Shown: positions 15,338 through 23,648 of the stretch, piece by piece | Numbering within the stretch: position 1 is the first letter of the stretch | How the letters are laid out: the number at the start of each line of letters is the position of its first letter | Source: JAZDJP01 sp043803805 | GTDB taxonomy: Bacteria; Planctomycetota; JAZDJP01 | Assembly: GCA_043803805.1 (NCBI GenBank) | Contig: JAZDJP010000136.1 | Span: 1-35,460 of the forward strand | Length of the DNA stretch: 35,460 bases | Reading direction: 5' to 3' | Notes under the pieces: model-generated | The model's database searches: none | Told to the model about the DNA's origin: nothing | Seen by the model: the letters and a program-made list of their open reading frames with translations, nothing else | Made by a program: the position numbers and the translations under genes

Positions 15338-16588
15338 TCATTCCGCCCGGTTTTCCTGGATGTTCCCCGCCGGTTTCGGAGGGGTTCCCGTCACCACGGA
15401 TTCTCCGGCGGCGATCCCCTTCTTCACGATCATGCCGGCCGAGAGCCGGTCCCCGATCACCACAGCCCGCCGTTCGCAGGCGCCCTCCCGGGCCACCCAG
15501 ACCCAGGCGGCGTCCCCTTCGGTGTGGATGGCTCGCAGGGGGATCACGACATCCGTCGTCTCCGGCAGTTTCATCGTCGCCGACAACAGGGTTCCGGCGG
15601 CGAGGTTCCCGCGTTTGTCGGGCGGAATCCGGATGCGGGCGGTGAACGTGCCCAGGACCGCGTCCACGTCGGCCACGACGCGCGTGACGGGGAGTTTCAG
15701 ATCTTCAGAGAGGAGGGGGCTTCTGAGGACCACGCCGGTCGCGCCGGCCGTGATTCGTCCGAGGTATTTCCCCGGAAGGGCCAGATCCGCCTCGAGGCGG
15801 TCCGGGGTGGTGATTTCCATGACCTCCACGAAGGGCATCCCGGCGACAAAATCCCCCAGCCCCTTGAACCGCCGGGTGATGATCCCGTCAAACGGGGCGC
15901 GGACGGTGGTGTCCCGCATGTCGTTCTCCGCGGCCTTGACGATTGCTTCCGCCTGGCGGACCTGGGCCTCCGCGACGGCCAGTTCCGTCGCCGTGGGGCC
16001 GTTCACCGCTTCGTCCAGGCGCGCCTGGGCGGCCTGGCGCTGGGCCTTGAGGATCTCGAGACCCGTCCGGATTTCCTCGAGCCGTTTGGGCGGGAGTGTC
16101 TTGTCTTTTTCCACGAGCCGCTTGAAACGCTCCTCGTCCCGGGCTGTTTCCGCCAGACGCGCGTCGAGTTCCATGAGGGTCGACTGGAGTTGGATCATCC
16201 GCTCGGGCCGCGGTTTCGCCTTCATGTTATCGAGGTTCGCGACGGCCGTTTCCCGGGCCGCACGGGCCTGATCCAGATGGCTTTGGAACGTGGCCGGGTC
16301 CACCTGGAAGAGCTCCTGCCCCGTTTTTACCGGCATGCCGACGTCGAGGGGATCGCCTGCCTCGGTTTTCGCCCATGTTGTGATGAAGGAGGTAAGCCGC
16401 GATCCGACCCGGGTGGACAGCAGCGGCACCACCCGCGCCGATATCGTTATTTCGGTTTCATGAAGGGGCTGGGCGGTCGCGAGTTCCAGGGACGGGGCCT
16501 TCGCCGGGGTCGACGGGGACTCCGCACCGGTAACCGCGACCGGGGCGGCAGTCGCCAGGAGAAGCAGGAGGGGGATGAAAAATCTCAT
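15338..16588 (-). CDS. RND efflux periplasmic adaptor (membrane fusion protein)
   Basis: A 416-residue protein with a good ribosome-binding site, GAGGTG, 5 bases before the ATG. The signal peptide is MRFFIPLLLLLATAAPVAVTG. The order is N-terminal beta/lipoyl half (VPLLSTRVGSRLTSFI, VGMPVKTGQELFQVDP), a long alpha-hairpin (about 100-230, rich in Glu/Ala/Arg), the second lipoyl half (NDMRDTTVRAPFDGIITRRF), a beta-barrel domain and the membrane-proximal region. It bridges pump and outer-membrane duct. It starts 12 bases after the TolC-like gene ends. Confidence 0.93.
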   Translation of the reverse strand: MRFFIPLLLLLATAAPVAVTGAESPSTPAKAPSLELATAQPLHETEITISARVVPLLSTRVGSRLTSFITTWAKTEAGDPLDVGMPVKTGQELFQVDPATFQSHLDQARAARETAVANLDNMKAKPRPERMIQLQSTLMELDARLAETARDEERFKRLVEKDKTLPPKRLEEIRTGLEILKAQRQAAQARLDEAVNGPTATELAVAEAQVRQAEAIVKAAENDMRDTTVRAPFDGIITRRFKGLGDFVAGMPFVEVMEITTPDRLEADLALPGKYLGRITAGATGVVLRSPLLSEDLKLPVTRVVADVDAVLGTFTARIRIPPDKRGNLAAGTLLSATMKLPETTDVVIPLRAIHTEGDAAWVWVAREGACERRAVVIGDRLSAGMIVKKGIAAGESVVTGTPPKPAGNIQENRAE

Positions 16589-16600
16589 AAATTCACCTCA

Positions 16601-18115
16601 TCAGGGATGATTCGGGCCGGGGGCCGGTTCCTTTTCTTCCACGGGCGCGCGGGGGATGGTGTTTTTAAAGGTTTCCAGTCCCGGAGACGGCCGGAAGGGA
16701 ACGGGGGACGGCGTTTTAAGTCCGTTCCGGGCATCCTTCGGCAGGGGGGAATCGAACAGCACCGTGGCCTCGAGTTCGTGCCAGGCGACGAGGTATTCCG
16801 TCCGGGCCATGTCGGCGTTGAACGACTGCACGTTGAGTTCCGCCAGGGCCTTCACCGTGTTCGCCTCGGTTTCCAGTCCCTCCTTGTACAAACTCACCAC
16901 GCGGTCGAGGGCGGTTTTCTGAGCGGCGACCCCGGCCTCTCCGGCCAGCACCGCGTCGTTCGCTCGGAAGAGTGCGAGCGCCCGGAAATCCACCTCGTAG
17001 AGAACGGCCATGGAAAGCAGGAGTGCCTGTTCCTCCTGGACGGTAAGATTCTTTTTCGCCTGGGCGTGCCGGAAAATCGTGGCGCCCCCGTCCAGGAGCG
17101 AGTGGGCGATGTCGAATCCGAACGTGAAATACGACGGGTTTACGGCCGTGGCCACGTCGCTCCAGTTGAATGATCCAAGCCCGTCCACCCGCGGGAAAAA
17201 TCCCGCCAGGGACTGGCGCACCGCGCTCGCGGCCATGTGACGGGTCAGATCCTGAACGGCGAGCTCCGGCCGGACGAGGAGCGCGTGATCTTCCCACGCC
17301 GCCACCATTTCCGGCGCCGGGAGGGGCGGGAGCGGTGGCGCATCTTCCGCGACGGCGAGCGGCATTCCCGGGGGAAGGGAGAGGAGCGAGAGCAGGGCGA
17401 GTTTTCCCTCTTCCACCCGCCGTCCCGCCAGACTCCACTCGAGTCCGGCGCGGGCCAGGGCCGCCTCGACGAGGGCCGTGTCGGCGCGGGCGGTGAGCCC
17501 TTCCCGTTCCATGCTTTTGGCCACGGCGAGCACCTGGCGGGCGGCCTCCACGGCGATCCGGGCGAGTTTCTCCTGGCGGATGGCCCCGGCCAGACGCGCG
17601 TAGGCCACGCGCACGTCCCGCCGGAGGGTCTGCGCCGCCCGGGCGGACAGCAGCGTTTCCTGCTTCCGCCGGTCCGCCGCCATCCGCCACCCGTAATAGG
17701 TGGTTCCGAAATCGAAGATCGGAAGGGTGGCCTGCACGGAGACGGCCTGGAGGTTTTGGGGCTCCATTTCAATGATGGTGCCGCCGAAGTCCACGAGGGA
17801 TTGATTGGAACGGCGGGTGGAGAGGTATTGGGCCTGGCCGCGAGGCAGGAATCCCGACAGGGCGATGCGGACATTGTCGTCCTGGAGCCGCAGGGCGAGC
17901 TGGCGGACCCGGAGATCCAGGTTGTTCCGGAGGGCGATGGTTTCGCACTCCGCGACGGACAGGGGCTTTGCCGGATCGATCCGGAGGGCGTCCGTCCGGC
18001 GGGCGAGAGTGCTTTGGAATTCCCCGGCGGCGCGGCCCCGTTCCACGGGCGGGGCGTTGCAGCCGGCCGCGGCGGCCAGAATCGCAAGAACGGTGATGGA
18101 AAAGGGTTGTTTCAC
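16601..18115 (-). CDS. TolC-family outer-membrane efflux lipoprotein (NodT-like)
   Basis: A 504-residue protein from the GTG at 18115, whose GTGA overlaps the tetR stop codon; this start gives a proper lipoprotein signal ending LAAAAGC, so the mature protein is lipidated on Cys. The two long coiled repeats of the family are visible: CETIALRNNLDLRVRQLALR with ARLAGAIRQEKLARIAVEAA in the first half, and ALFRANDAVLAGEAG with LYKEGLETEANTVKALAELN in the second. It forms the trimeric duct of the tripartite pump. The C-terminal tail is Pro-rich. Confidence 0.92.
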   Translation of the reverse strand: MKQPFSITVLAILAAAAGCNAPPVERGRAAGEFQSTLARRTDALRIDPAKPLSVAECETIALRNNLDLRVRQLALRLQDDNVRIALSGFLPRGQAQYLSTRRSNQSLVDFGGTIIEMEPQNLQAVSVQATLPIFDFGTTYYGWRMAADRRKQETLLSARAAQTLRRDVRVAYARLAGAIRQEKLARIAVEAARQVLAVAKSMEREGLTARADTALVEAALARAGLEWSLAGRRVEEGKLALLSLLSLPPGMPLAVAEDAPPLPPLPAPEMVAAWEDHALLVRPELAVQDLTRHMAASAVRQSLAGFFPRVDGLGSFNWSDVATAVNPSYFTFGFDIAHSLLDGGATIFRHAQAKKNLTVQEEQALLLSMAVLYEVDFRALALFRANDAVLAGEAGVAAQKTALDRVVSLYKEGLETEANTVKALAELNVQSFNADMARTEYLVAWHELEATVLFDSPLPKDARNGLKTPSPVPFRPSPGLETFKNTIPRAPVEEKEPAPGPNHP

Positions 18116-18759
18116 GGATGTTCCGATGGGGATGCCCCGATGCCGCCGGTCATGAAACCCCACAGGAGGCGCATCTGTTCCTCCCGGGGGAGTTGAGTTT
18201 TTGAATGACTGAATTGCCCCAGGACTCCGCTGGTAAGGCCGTGCATGAATCCCTGGAGGGTCTCCGGGGGGAGGTCCTTGCGGATGAGTCGTTGGCGCTG
18301 GGCGCTCCGGATGACGTCGAGTTCGAACCGGCTGAATTCCATGTAGGCCTGTCGGGTGTTGCCCTTGAGGCTTTGTCCGGGACCTCCGGGGGAGAAGGGG
18401 ACCGCCGTATAGAAGAGGAAAAAAACCGACCGGTGGGCATTGAAATAATCCAGGAGAGCGCCGACGGATCGGTGGAGTTTTTCGAGCGGGTTGTCAACCC
18501 CCGCTATCGCGGTCCGGAGATTGTTGGAAAGGAGGCGGAAATGGTGGAAAAAGATCGCATCCAGAAGCGCTTCCTTGTTTTGGAAATACAGGTAAAGCGT
18601 GCCCGTCGCGCATCCGGCCTGACGGGCGATGTCCTTCATGACGGTACGGTCGTATCCCCGGCGGGTGATGGCGCGCTCGGCGGCCTCGATCAGGGCTTCA
18701 CGGGTGGCATCGCGGCGGCACTTCCGCAGACGGGATGAACGCGCATTCATTTTTATCAT
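18112..18759 (-). CDS. TetR/AcrR-family transcriptional regulator of the efflux operon
   Basis: A 215-residue protein. The ATG at 18759 is chosen because the promoter predicts a transcript beginning there; an ATG at 18750 is the alternative. The TetR helix-turn-helix covers about 15-65: TREALIEAAERAITRRGYDR, then TVMKDIARQAGCATGTLYLY and FQNKEALLDAIF. The rest is the helical ligand-binding and dimerisation domain. It is the first gene of an operon in which tetR is read together with the pump genes. Autoregulation of the whole operon by a pump substrate is therefore the likely mode, inferred from context. Confidence 0.92.
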   Translation of the reverse strand: MIKMNARSSRLRKCRRDATREALIEAAERAITRRGYDRTVMKDIARQAGCATGTLYLYFQNKEALLDAIFFHHFRLLSNNLRTAIAGVDNPLEKLHRSVGALLDYFNAHRSVFFLFYTAVPFSPGGPGQSLKGNTRQAYMEFSRFELDVIRSAQRQRLIRKDLPPETLQGFMHGLTSGVLGQFSHSKTQLPREEQMRLLWGFMTGGIGASPSEHP

Positions 18760-18768
18760 GACGTGTTC

Positions 18769-18796
18769 ATTTTACCCCGTGCGGAACGATTGTCAA
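18769..18796 (-). promoter_or_regulatory. Promoter of the tetR-efflux operon, predicted leaderless
   Basis: On the minus strand a perfect TTGACA (18796-18791) is spaced 16 bases from TAAAAT (18774-18769, 5 of 6). The predicted start lies at about 18760, essentially at the tetR ATG (18759). A TetR operator is expected to overlap this segment; GTTC and GAAC half-sites occur in it, but I cannot define the operator. Confidence 0.7.
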
Positions 18797-18981
18797 GAGC
18801 GGGGTGTGGGTCAGAAAAGAGGTGGCGGGGGGGAGGGATGCGGACTAAGATGATGTTATGGTCGGAGTCGTTCAAATCGCCGCGGGAATTATTCTCGACT
18901 ATCCGGAAAAGCGTGTTCGGATCAGGTTTTGGCGGTATAACACAAGGGCGCCGAATCCTTCGTGGAATGCGGGAGGGGGGC

Positions 18982-20349
18982 ATGGGCGAGGTCATATACG
19001 AGGAGGTGAAGGCGCGCATCGAACGGGACCCCGCGTGGGGCGTGTTCGACCGGCATGACCGCTGGTATTGTCCCGTCTGCGGATCCCCCACCAGCATCCG
19101 GTTGCCCGCCGAGGGGGAATGCACCGAAATCTTCGTCAAGATGGTGATGCGGCATCTGGACCGTTGTTCCGATCCGGCCCGCGGCAAACAGCCGCTCAAA
19201 ACAGCGGAGGATCTCCGGAGAGTCCAGGCGGAAATCGAGGAGGAGGGGCGGCTGGTCCGGGAGATCATCCGTCGGATTGCCACGGGGGATCCGCGGTTTC
19301 TCTGCAGCGACAGCGATCTCAACTGGATTTGTCCGCATTGCATGCGGCCGATCCCGGAGATCCGCCTGGCTTCCGGGGTCCTGACCTGGCATGCGTCCTC
19401 CCGGCAGATTGCACGTCATTTTCTGAAGGATTGCCCGGTCGTGAAACCGGGAGATGTAACCGGGCCGCCGCGGGGAGGGAAGGATGCTCCCGCAACGGCG
19501 GCATCCTCCCCTCCGGGGGGGCTTCCGGTTTCCCTGACGGCCTTCCCCCGGACCGACGTTCCGGCCGATCGGGATCCGGTGTGCACGGAGGAAATCCGCG
19601 GCCGCCTGCTTGAGGAGGTTTTCCGGAATGCCCGGCGGGTGCAGGCCCGTATGCTGCCCTCCCGGGTCCCGGAACGTCCGGGCTACGAATTCGCCCGGCA
19701 CTACCGCTCGTGTGATCATCTGGGCGGGGATTTCTATGACTTCATTGATTTCCCCGACGGACGGATCGGCATCGTGATCGGGGACGTGGCCGGGCACGGT
19801 GTGGAGGCCTCCCTGATCATGGGGATGGTCAAAATGGCGCTGGGCATGCGCGGCCGGGAACTGGCGGATCCGGGGGAGGTGATCCGGAAGGTCAACGGGG
19901 ACATCCGGCCGGCCCTGGAGATTCAAACATTCATCACCTGTTGCTACGCCATCCTGGATTCCGAACGCCACCATCTGTGGATGGCGCGCGCCGGGCACGA
20001 CTACCCGTTATTTTATCACGCGGCGGATGATCGCGTGGAGGAGATCCAGACGCCGGGGATGGCCATCGGCCTGCTCGGCGGCGACACGTTCGATCGGGCG
20101 ATCGTGCCGGTGGAAGCGACGCTGGAACCTGGAGACAGCCTGATCGTGTACACCGACGGACTTGTGGAATTGAACAACCCGCAGGGGGAGGAGTTCGGCC
20201 ATGACCGTTTTTGCCAGGCCATCCGACAGCACGGTCCTTGCGGCGCCGGGGGTTTCATCGAGAGCCTTATTCGTGAAACCGACACATTCCGGGGGGGATG
20301 CATGCCCCAGGACGATATCACCTTGGTGGTCATCCGACGCAAATCATAA
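18982..20349 (+). CDS. SpoIIE-type PP2C serine/threonine phosphatase with two N-terminal Cys/His modules
   Basis: A 455-residue protein; the ATG at 18982 follows a strong GGGAGGGG. The N-terminal half holds two similar putative zinc modules. One is at about 32-66, with WYCPVCG and a closing HLDRC. The other is at about 120-157, with WICPHCM and a closing HFLKDC. A charged helix separates them. A Pro/Ala linker (about 170-205) leads to the PP2C domain (about 220-455): HLGGDFYDFIDF, IGDVAGHGVEASLIMGMVKM, ARAGHDYPLFYH, LEPGDSLIVYTDGLVELN and QDDITLVVIRRKS. The metal-binding Asp residues are present. Such enzymes typically dephosphorylate anti-sigma-factor antagonists or other signalling proteins. 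No partner kinase or antagonist gene is adjacent. It converges with the Pus10 gene. Confidence 0.9.
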   Translation: MGEVIYEEVKARIERDPAWGVFDRHDRWYCPVCGSPTSIRLPAEGECTEIFVKMVMRHLDRCSDPARGKQPLKTAEDLRRVQAEIEEEGRLVREIIRRIATGDPRFLCSDSDLNWICPHCMRPIPEIRLASGVLTWHASSRQIARHFLKDCPVVKPGDVTGPPRGGKDAPATAASSPPGGLPVSLTAFPRTDVPADRDPVCTEEIRGRLLEEVFRNARRVQARMLPSRVPERPGYEFARHYRSCDHLGGDFYDFIDFPDGRIGIVIGDVAGHGVEASLIMGMVKMALGMRGRELADPGEVIRKVNGDIRPALEIQTFITCCYAILDSERHHLWMARAGHDYPLFYHAADDRVEEIQTPGMAIGLLGGDTFDRAIVPVEATLEPGDSLIVYTDGLVELNNPQGEEFGHDRFCQAIRQHGPCGAGGFIESLIRETDTFRGGCMPQDDITLVVIRRKS

Positions 20350-20364
20350 TGAACAGGGGACCGG

Positions 20365-21372
20365 TCAGAGCCGATATTTCTCGATCCAGCTGTCGTCCAT
20401 CTTTACCTCGAGGACATCGAGTTCGAGGGGCTTGAGGATTGTTCCCAGGGCGCCGGTCAGACACGGCTGCGTCCGTCCTTCATCTCCGGTCATGAATTCC
20501 TTCACGTAGGCTCCGGACTCCGCCGTGAGACTGATTTCGAGATTGGGGGGGGCGTACGAGAGAAGTTCCACCGTGTGAATGGTTCGTTCCCGGGTCAGGT
20601 CGGCCCGGCGGTGGCTGACCCGCTGGGGGGTGCGCTGGTGGATGACGGTGTTCCGGAATGAGGCGAGCGTCGCGCGCACGGCATCCTCCGAGGGGTGGGG
20701 GGCGCCGAGTTCCACAAGAGCCCGATAGGTTTTGTCCGGGACCATGCCTTTCAGGACGGCCACGGCGTCGCGGCGGACCGGGATGAGGGGGGTGGTGCGG
20801 ACGCCGTCCGACCGGTTGACCTCCTCGACAAGCGGGGCGACCGGGAACGTGCGACGTTTCGGCCCGCCAATTTCGATGACGAAGGGGCGTCCGGCGCCGA
20901 GGCACCGGACGTCGATGTCCTCCCGGCCGGCTCCGTGGAAGAGCCCCTCTTTCGCCAGGGCCTCCCGCACGAAGGGGGCGGCAATGATTTCCTGGACGGA
21001 TGTCGGGTGGGTTTTTCCCGTTCCGCCGCATTCCCGGCACCCGCGTCCCCGGCAACGCTTGCAGTGCCACACCGTCTGGGGGAGGTCCCGCCGGTGCTTG
21101 AGGTAACGTCCGTAAAAATAGAGGGACTTTGTCTGAACGTTGACGCGGTTTTTCGCCGGGACGATGACGAATGTCACATCGGGGTCCTGGAAGTCCAGGC
21201 GCCGTGTCCCGCGCCATTCGCCCTGGAGAATGGCGCCGGCCTTGCGTTTGAGGAGCGCTCCCTCGGGGGACTCACGGCCGCCCTTCTCCTCGATGCCGAC
21301 GAGGAAGGAGGCGAATTCATACCCGGTTGCCGCCTGCCGGACATGGTCGAGCCACGTGTTGATGTCGTTCAT
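20365..21372 (-). CDS. tRNA pseudouridine synthase Pus10 homologue
   Basis: A 335-residue protein. Its C-terminal half carries Pus10-specific blocks: GREDIDVRCLGAGRPF, with the catalytic Asp at 154, then QRVSHRRADLTRERTIH and SGAYVKEFMTGDEGRTQP, ending LELDVLEVKMD. Upstream are YLKHRRDLPQTVW and a four-Cys cluster (Cys104, 107, 112, 115) like the zinc-binding part of archaeal Pus10. The N-terminal THUMP-like part is short, about 100 residues, so the whole protein is smaller than archaeal members. Pus10 makes pseudouridine 54 and/or 55 in archaeal and some eukaryotic tRNAs; bacteria normally use TruB for position 55. Family identity is secure to me; the position modified here is inference. Confidence 0.88.
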   Translation of the reverse strand: MNDINTWLDHVRQAATGYEFASFLVGIEEKGGRESPEGALLKRKAGAILQGEWRGTRRLDFQDPDVTFVIVPAKNRVNVQTKSLYFYGRYLKHRRDLPQTVWHCKRCRGRGCRECGGTGKTHPTSVQEIIAAPFVREALAKEGLFHGAGREDIDVRCLGAGRPFVIEIGGPKRRTFPVAPLVEEVNRSDGVRTTPLIPVRRDAVAVLKGMVPDKTYRALVELGAPHPSEDAVRATLASFRNTVIHQRTPQRVSHRRADLTRERTIHTVELLSYAPPNLEISLTAESGAYVKEFMTGDEGRTQPCLTGALGTILKPLELDVLEVKMDDSWIEKYRL

Positions 21373-21391
21373 GCGCGTTCAATCCCTGATC

Positions 21392-22288
21392 TTACGACGA
21401 GGCCGGGGGCTGGGGCGGCTCGCGGGCGGGGGGCTCATGCGGTTTGTGTTCGAAGGCGTTGCGTTGCAGGCGGAGGCGGTCCTGTTCCAGGCGCTTCGCC
21501 TTGCGGCGGTCGGACAGATTCAGGAGGAAAAACAAAACAATGAGAATGACGACTATGAGAAGGATGAGGGGGCCGAGGAAGGGGATGTTGCCATCTCCTT
21601 CATCGAAGGGAGCGAAGGCGTTCCCGATGAGGATGGGGGCGAGGAAGACGGCGCCGGTCTGGGTTTCGTACTGATGGATCTTGAAGAATACCCCGTAAAA
21701 TTCGATTTTGTCCCCGGCCTTGAGCGGGCGGGTCGGGTCGGTGATGACGAATGTGTATTCGCGGTTGTTGCCCCGGAGATGTCCTTCGAGGACGGCGGTG
21801 CGACCGGATGGATTCTCGGGAAGCGCCGCGATATAGATTTCGGCGACCTCGCCCCGGACGTGGAAGACCTTCCCGCGACACGTCTTGGGGTTGGACATGA
21901 GGCCTTCCAACAGGTTCCGCCAGGCGTAGCGCTTGTCGGCCAGACGGCGGAGGTTGTCGGCGGATGTCGTTCGGACCCAGTGGAGGAGGTAAAAATAGGC
22001 CTCTTTGTCATCCCGGGCCGGGGTTCGGTCGGTGACGGGATAGAGGATGGAATCGTCGCGGACGAAGGGCTGGGGCGGTTTCGGAGCGGGAGAGTCGCGG
22101 TTGAGGTCCACCGGGATTGTCGAAAGGGTGGGCATCCCGGTCCCGCTATTTTCCCGTTGACGGATGTTTTTCCAAAGGACGGCCAGGATGCAGATGCACG
22201 CCACGAGGGCGGTCAGCATGAAGAAAATCGGCGAGTACTGGCTTTTGAAAAATGACGGGGGCGACGACTTGGGAATGGGAATATTCAT
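21392..22288 (-). CDS. Two-span membrane protein of unknown function
   Basis: A 298-residue protein starting at the ATG at 22288, where the promoter also predicts the mRNA to begin. A first membrane helix lies at about 20-40 (PIFFMLTALVACICILAVLW) and a second at about 237-260 (GPLILLIVVILIVLFFLLNL). The region between them contains ILYPVTDRTPARDDKEAYFY, a short helical part and a beta-rich part with KTCRGKVFHVRGEVAEIYI and KAGDKIEFYGVFFKIHQYET that looks OB-fold-like. The tail is charged, then Pro-rich. I do not recognise a family. It ends 19 bases before the Pus10 gene begins, so the two probably form one transcription unit. Confidence 0.8.
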   Translation of the reverse strand: MNIPIPKSSPPSFFKSQYSPIFFMLTALVACICILAVLWKNIRQRENSGTGMPTLSTIPVDLNRDSPAPKPPQPFVRDDSILYPVTDRTPARDDKEAYFYLLHWVRTTSADNLRRLADKRYAWRNLLEGLMSNPKTCRGKVFHVRGEVAEIYIAALPENPSGRTAVLEGHLRGNNREYTFVITDPTRPLKAGDKIEFYGVFFKIHQYETQTGAVFLAPILIGNAFAPFDEGDGNIPFLGPLILLIVVILIVLFFLLNLSDRRKAKRLEQDRLRLQRNAFEHKPHEPPAREPPQPPASS

Positions 22289-22294
22289 GGGCGG

Positions 22295-22323
22295 ATTATA
22301 GCGGTGCCTTTCAGACGTTTCAA
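22295..22323 (-). promoter_or_regulatory. Near-consensus promoter for the 22288 gene and Pus10, predicted leaderless
   Basis: On the minus strand TTGAAA (22323-22318) is spaced 17 bases from a perfect TATAAT (22300-22295). The start is expected about 7 bases on, at the ATG itself (22288). No ribosome-binding site is possible between the -10 box and the start codon. Confidence 0.8.
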
Positions 22324-22330
22324 GTTTATG

Positions 22331-22336
22331 TATAAT
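22331..22336 (+). promoter_or_regulatory. -10 box of the folC promoter, predicted leaderless
   Basis: A perfect TATAAT lies 8 bases before the folC ATG, so the transcript would begin at or within a base or two of the start codon. The -35 region is weak (TTCAGA at a spacing of 15). It is divergent from, and interleaved with, the promoter at 22295-22323. Confidence 0.55.
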
Positions 22337-22344
22337 CCCGTGTC

Positions 22345-23640
22345 ATGAACCATGCGACATTGGATGATGCCCTGGCGGCCTTGGACCGTCTGGCGGACTT
22401 CGAGCGTCTGGGCGGGGCTCCGCAGGACGGGGACCCGCTCGGCCGTGTGCGTCGGGCCCTCGCCCGCGACGGGGATCCCCATCGGCGATTCCGCGTTCTT
22501 CATGTTGCCGGCACCAACGGCAAGGGATCCGTTGCCGCCATGCTGGCATCGGTCCTCGGCAAGATGGGACACACGATCGGCCTTTACGTCTCGCCACATC
22601 TCGTGCGTGTCCATGAGCGCATCGTCGTGGGGGGGGGGTGCATTTCGAGCGGAGATCTTCTCGCCGTCCTCAACCGCATTTTGCCCGCGGCCGAGGCGGA
22701 GGGGCTGACGTGGTTCGAAGCCATGACGGTCGCCGCGCTCCGGCATTTTGCGGATCGGGACGTGGCGGCGGCGGTTCTCGAGGTCGGGCTGGGGGGGCGT
22801 CTGGACGCCACCAATGTCGCGGAAACCGCCGTGACCGGGATTGCCCCTGTCGGGTGGGATCACATGCATGTGCTGGGGCACACCCTGGGGGCAATCGCCC
22901 GGGAAAAGGGGGGGATCATCAAGCCCGGGGTGCCGGTGGTCCTGGCGCCCCAGGAACCGGAGGTCGCGGATGTGTTGCGGGGGATGGCCGGTGACCGGGG
23001 AGCCCCGTTGCATATCGTCGGGGAGGATGTGGTGGTGGAGGCGGAGGCGGGCGATCGTTTCGCCATTCGCACCTGGCGGGGGCATCATCGGGGACTTGAG
23101 ATTCTCCTGCGGGGCATCCACCAGCGGACGAACGCGGCTCTGGCCGTGGGGATGCTGGAGGCTTTTGTCGAACAGAAGAGGCGGGAACTTTCGGCAACGG
23201 CCGTTTCCGCCGGACTTCGTGAGGTATCCTGGCCGGCCCGGATCGAGGTTTTTCCCGGGGAGCCGTCCATCATTCTGGATGTGGCGCACAACGTTCCGGC
23301 CGCGCGGAATCTCCGCCGTGTCCTTGAGGAGGAGATGGGGATTCGGCGCGCGGTGTTTGTGGTCGGCATCTCGCGCGACAAGGATCGGGCCGGGGTGCTT
23401 CGGGAATTCGCGCCCCTGGCCTCCTCGTTCATCTTCCCCCGGCGCGATCACCCGCGGCTGGCGGCGCCGGGCGAGCTATTGCCATTCGTCCGGGATCTGG
23501 GTATTCCCGCGGAGGAATCATCATCGGTGGAAGAGGCGATGAGCCGTGCGCGCGCCCTGGCCTCCCCGGAGGGGCGCGTGGTGGTGACGGGATCGTTTTT
23601 CATCGCGGGCGAGGCCCGCGCCATTCTTAAACGTTCCTGA
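22345..23640 (+). CDS. folC: Bifunctional folylpolyglutamate synthase/dihydrofolate synthase FolC
   Basis: A 431-residue protein of normal length. The N-terminal ATPase motif VAGTNGKGSVAAMLASVLGK (residues about 52-71) is followed by GLYVSPHLVRVHERI, AVLEVGLGGRLDATN and REKGGIIKPGVPVV, with the Mur-ligase-type central domain. The C-terminal domain has ILDVAHNVPAARNL and VVVTGSFFIAGEARAI. It adds glutamate to dihydropteroate or folates in the cytoplasm, so it complements thyA and folA in the same window. It converges with wecB with only 8 bases between. Confidence 0.95.
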   Translation: MNHATLDDALAALDRLADFERLGGAPQDGDPLGRVRRALARDGDPHRRFRVLHVAGTNGKGSVAAMLASVLGKMGHTIGLYVSPHLVRVHERIVVGGGCISSGDLLAVLNRILPAAEAEGLTWFEAMTVAALRHFADRDVAAAVLEVGLGGRLDATNVAETAVTGIAPVGWDHMHVLGHTLGAIAREKGGIIKPGVPVVLAPQEPEVADVLRGMAGDRGAPLHIVGEDVVVEAEAGDRFAIRTWRGHHRGLEILLRGIHQRTNAALAVGMLEAFVEQKRRELSATAVSAGLREVSWPARIEVFPGEPSIILDVAHNVPAARNLRRVLEEEMGIRRAVFVVGISRDKDRAGVLREFAPLASSFIFPRRDHPRLAAPGELLPFVRDLGIPAEESSSVEEAMSRARALASPEGRVVVTGSFFIAGEARAILKRS

Positions 23641-23648
23641 AATCAGTT

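Noticed and set aside
14663..17173. An 836-codon open frame on the plus strand across the efflux operon
   Set aside because: It is antisense to the RND, adaptor and TolC genes, which have complete family motifs. Long antisense frames are expected in GC-rich coding DNA, and its composition (His, Arg, Gly, Asp-rich) is not protein-like.
20016..20342. Minus-strand frame overlapping the phosphatase C-terminus
   Set aside because: It is antisense to the conserved PP2C motifs and lacks any start signal.
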